Source: DASPNH01 sp035626675
Lineage (GTDB): Bacteria; Desulfobacterota; Binatia; UBA1149; CAITLU01
Assembly: GCA_035626675.1 (NCBI GenBank)
Contig: DASPNH010000215.1
Location: 1-13,992, forward strand
Direction: 5' to 3'
DNA length: 13,992 nucleotides
Shown here: positions 11,546 to 13,992 of the stretch, piece by piece
Layout of the letters: each line of letters opens with the position of its first letter
Numbering within the stretch: the first letter of the stretch is position 1
Program-made: the position numbers and the translations under genes
Notes under the pieces: model-generated
Database searches by the model: none
What the model was told of the DNA's origin: nothing
Seen by the model: only the letters and a program-made list of their open reading frames with translations

Positions 11546-13992
11546 CGGCGCGTGCGTGACACGAAGTCGTCCACGGCCGCTTCCAGGTCATCGAGCCGCA
11601 CAAGACGGTAGCGCGCTCCCATCGGCAACGCGTCGAGGATGCGCCGGAAGTAGGGCTTGTCCGCACGCGGCTCGACCAGGACGATGATTCCGCGGTCGGT
11701 GGGCGTGCGGATCAGGCGTCCCATCATCTGCTTGAGGCGCAGCAGCATGCGCGGGATCTGGTAGTCGCCGAAGACCCGGCTGCCGCGGCCGATCAGCAGC
11801 TCGGCGCGCCGCTGCAGCAGCGGATCGCCCGGAACGTCGAAAGGCAGTTTCTCGATGACCACGGCCTGGCAGGCATCGCCGGGAATGTCGATACCCTGCC
11901 AGAAGCTGCGCGCTCCCAGCAGCACCGAGCTCGGCGTGTCCATGAAGCTGCGGACCAGCTCGTGCGGGTCGGTGTTGCCCGCGGCGGGCATCATCACGCT
12001 GATGCCGGAGTCGGCCAGCGTCGCGCTTGCCAGGTCGGCCACGCGGATCATCCGATCACGGCTCGTGAACAGACCAAGCGTGCGCCCGCCGAGCCTGCGC
12101 GCGACGATGGAGGTCGCGCGCACCATGCGGTCGACGAGCGCGGCCTGGTCGGTGGCATCAGCGATGAACAGCACCTCCAGGTTGCGCTCGTAGTCGAACG
12201 GGCTCGGCACCGGCGGGGCCACGCGGTAGCGGCTGCCGGCGTTCTTGCGCAGGCACAGCTCGCGCAGCGCGCCGTCGCCCTCGTCGCCGACCGCGAGCGT
12301 GGCGGAGGTCGCGAACATGGTATCGGCACGCTCCAGGACGTGGTCGCGAAAATCGTCGCCGGGCAGAACGGGCGTGGCAATGAAGCGCCACGAGATGGCG
12401 TTGGCGCGCGCAAGGCCGCGCAGCCGAAACACGTACACGTCGGACCTGGGATAGGGCAGGGCACGATCGAGCACCGCCGAGGATTCCTCGAGCACCTCGC
12501 GCATGCGCGCTCCCGGTGAGTCGGCCTCCTGACCGTCGGCGCCGAAGCGGCTGGCGAGCCAGCGCAGCTCGCGCGCCAGCTCCAGGGCCGCATCGATGAC
12601 TTCCTTCCACTCCGGGCCCGGGCCATCGGGTGGAACCAGGAGCTCGTCGCGGCCGAACTGGAACTGCGGCTCGCCGCTCTCGCCGCGTGCCAGGCGCCGA
12701 GCGCTCTCGCCCACCGCGGCCACCAGCGTCAGCGCGCGCGCTGCGCGCCGCAGCGTCTCGTCGTCGTCGACGAGCCGCGGTCCGCCGCGCAGGCCCAGGA
12801 TCTCTTCCAAGCGATGCGCCAGCTCGATGCCTTCGGCGCTGCGAGCGTAGGCGCCGTCGGCCTTCTCGACCAGCTCGTGCACCTCATCGAGAATCAGGCG
12901 CCGAAGCGGAGGGTAGTCGGGCGGCCATCGCAGCAAGAGATCGTGGTTGACCACCGCGACCTCGGCGGCTTCGAGGCGGTGACGCGCGGAGCGGAACACG
13001 CAGTGCCCGCCGGTGGTCTCGCAGCTCTGGCGCCGGCACTCGTCGGCGTCGGCGCTGGTGACCTCGCGTGCGAAACGCTCGAACATCGGATTGAGCTGAT
13101 AGAGGACCGAGGGCACTCGATCGATCTCGCCATGGGTTGCACTGGTGGAGAACGCGGCGATCAGCGCGGTGGCGAAGGCCTCGTCCGGATCCATCGAAGG
13201 CCCCTGGCGCTGGCGCGACTCCAGGAAGCGGTCCAGGCGGCGCAGGCAGACGTAATTGCCGCGGCCTTTCATGACCGTAAAACGCAGCGCGTCGTGACCG
13301 AGAAGGCGCGCGGCCGTGGGAATGTCCTTCTCGAGCAGCTGCGTCTGCAGCAGCTTGCTCGAGGTGGAGATGACTACTTGCTGCCCGCTGTGACGGGCGA
13401 ACGGGATTGCTACCGCAAGATAGGCAAGAGTCTTGCCAATGCCGGTTCCTGCCTCGCCCACGGTGACGGTGGCATGGCCGTCGGAGGCGAAACACTCGAA
13501 GACGTGGCGAGCGAACTCGAGCTGGCCTGGACGCAGCTCGTACTCCGGCAGGATGCGACGGACCTGCTCGACGTCGGAGAGACGGGCGGCAATGGCGTCC
13601 CACGAAAAGGGCACCGGCTCGAGCACGGGCTCATCGCTGAATGGCGGTGAAGCGACGTGGTCGACGCGTTCGGCGAACGTGAAGCCGACGATGTTCTCCA
13701 GCCTTTCGCGCCATGGCGAGGATGGATGAAAGTGTACGAGCGCGGCCACAGCATTGGCTGCAGCGGGAGCCCCCGCGCGCGATTCGCTGACGAGCCCGAT
13801 GACGACCCGCATCATGTCGAGAGCGTCATCGAGCGCGCGATGTCTTTCGCCGCGCCCGAGCTTGTTGCGGCAGAAAGTATCGAGCTTCATGTTCGGGCTG
13901 TCGGGATAGACCAGCGCCAGCAGTTCGACGGTGTCCAGGAACCGATGCCGCGCAAATCGCGAGCTTACGGCGAGGTTGAGCCAAGTCTTCTC
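11539..13992 (-). CDS. dinG: DinG-type helicase with N-terminal DnaQ-like exonuclease (5' partial)
   Basis: The frame runs off the right edge; 817 aa are visible. The first 60 or so residues (FLDTVELLALVYPD, then GERHRALDDALDM) are the end of a DEDDh 3'-5' exonuclease domain with its last His and Asp motif. An XPD/DinG superfamily 2 helicase follows: Walker A GEAGTGIGKT (179-188), a DEVH Walker B box (369-372), RSFWQGIDIPG, and motif VI QMMGRLIR. Four Cys (249, 319, 324, 331) fall in the Fe-S domain between motifs I and II, in NYVCLRR, ECRRQSC and GHCVF, so a [4Fe-4S] cluster is expected. Family members unwind DNA 5' to 3' and act on R-loops and damage intermediates. The exonuclease fusion is the arrangement familiar from Firmicutes. 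ATG 13890 is internal, not the start, because the frame is open through 13992. Confidence 0.93.
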   Translation of the reverse strand, partial: EKTWLNLAVSSRFARHRFLDTVELLALVYPDSPNMKLDTFCRNKLGRGERHRALDDALDMMRVVIGLVSESRAGAPAAANAVAALVHFHPSSPWRERLENIVGFTFAERVDHVASPPFSDEPVLEPVPFSWDAIAARLSDVEQVRRILPEYELRPGQLEFARHVFECFASDGHATVTVGEAGTGIGKTLAYLAVAIPFARHSGQQVVISTSSKLLQTQLLEKDIPTAARLLGHDALRFTVMKGRGNYVCLRRLDRFLESRQRQGPSMDPDEAFATALIAAFSTSATHGEIDRVPSVLYQLNPMFERFAREVTSADADECRRQSCETTGGHCVFRSARHRLEAAEVAVVNHDLLLRWPPDYPPLRRLILDEVHELVEKADGAYARSAEGIELAHRLEEILGLRGGPRLVDDDETLRRAARALTLVAAVGESARRLARGESGEPQFQFGRDELLVPPDGPGPEWKEVIDAALELARELRWLASRFGADGQEADSPGARMREVLEESSAVLDRALPYPRSDVYVFRLRGLARANAISWRFIATPVLPGDDFRDHVLERADTMFATSATLAVGDEGDGALRELCLRKNAGSRYRVAPPVPSPFDYERNLEVLFIADATDQAALVDRMVRATSIVARRLGGRTLGLFTSRDRMIRVADLASATLADSGISVMMPAAGNTDPHELVRSFMDTPSSVLLGARSFWQGIDIPGDACQAVVIEKLPFDVPGDPLLQRRAELLIGRGSRVFGDYQIPRMLLRLKQMMGRLIRTPTDRGIIVLVEPRADKPYFRRILDALPMGARYRLVRLDDLEAAVDDFVSRTRRY

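Noticed and set aside
1..13992. CRISPR arrays, tRNA or rRNA genes, insertion sequences, phage genes
   Set aside because: No spaced direct repeats, cloverleaf-like segments, transposase motifs or terminal inverted repeats were recognised on reading.

Overview
The window is high-GC bacterial DNA packed with genes on both strands and short intergenic gaps. Myxococcus-type cysteine-rich repeats, a UGSC selenoprotein and a dense accessory hydrolase set suggest a deltaproteobacterial-type lineage (Myxococcota, Desulfobacterota or Candidatus Binatia-like). This is inference: there is no rRNA or other phylogenetic marker here.

The most striking feature lies at 108-623. Two open frames in the same phase, which look like two small genes, are one gene interrupted by an in-frame TGA at 381-383. 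Reading through it gives U-G-S-C, the signature of the UGSC family of selenoproteins. A strong stem-loop (387-422) starts just after the TGA, and its apical loop places G and U at the same distance from the UGA as in the E. coli fdhF SECIS element. The gene ends in a 4-base overlap with the TTG start of an exonuclease III gene (620-1432), so xthA translation could depend on selenocysteine readthrough.

Region 1433-3353: a hairpin, a small two-helix membrane protein (1531-1818, minus) and an exported cysteine-rich repeat protein (2013-3239, minus). Divergent from these is an amidase-signature hydrolase (3354-4763, plus). A class I SAM methyltransferase (4791-5447, minus) converges on it and is divergent from an exported sulfatase-fold protein (5513-6931, plus). 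The sulfatase-fold protein has Thr where sulfatases carry the Cys/Ser that becomes formylglycine.

Region 6990-9210: BolA followed by a CGFS monothiol glutaredoxin, the classic iron-sulfur trafficking/sensing pair, then a DUF4301 protein.

Region 9336-11545: nitrile hydratase beta and alpha genes with a 4-base overlap, in the beta-alpha order usual for cobalt enzymes but with a CTQCSCT metal motif and no activator gene visible, followed by a membrane-anchored serine beta-lactamase-like protein. The amidase 5 kb away could complete a nitrile to amide to acid route.

Region 11539-13992: an exonuclease-DinG-type helicase with an Fe-S cysteine set (minus), running off the right edge of the window. 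Its 3' end overlaps the beta-lactamase-like gene tail to tail by 7 bp.

No tRNA, rRNA, CRISPR array, insertion sequence or phage module was seen, and no gene-free stretch exceeds 300 bases.
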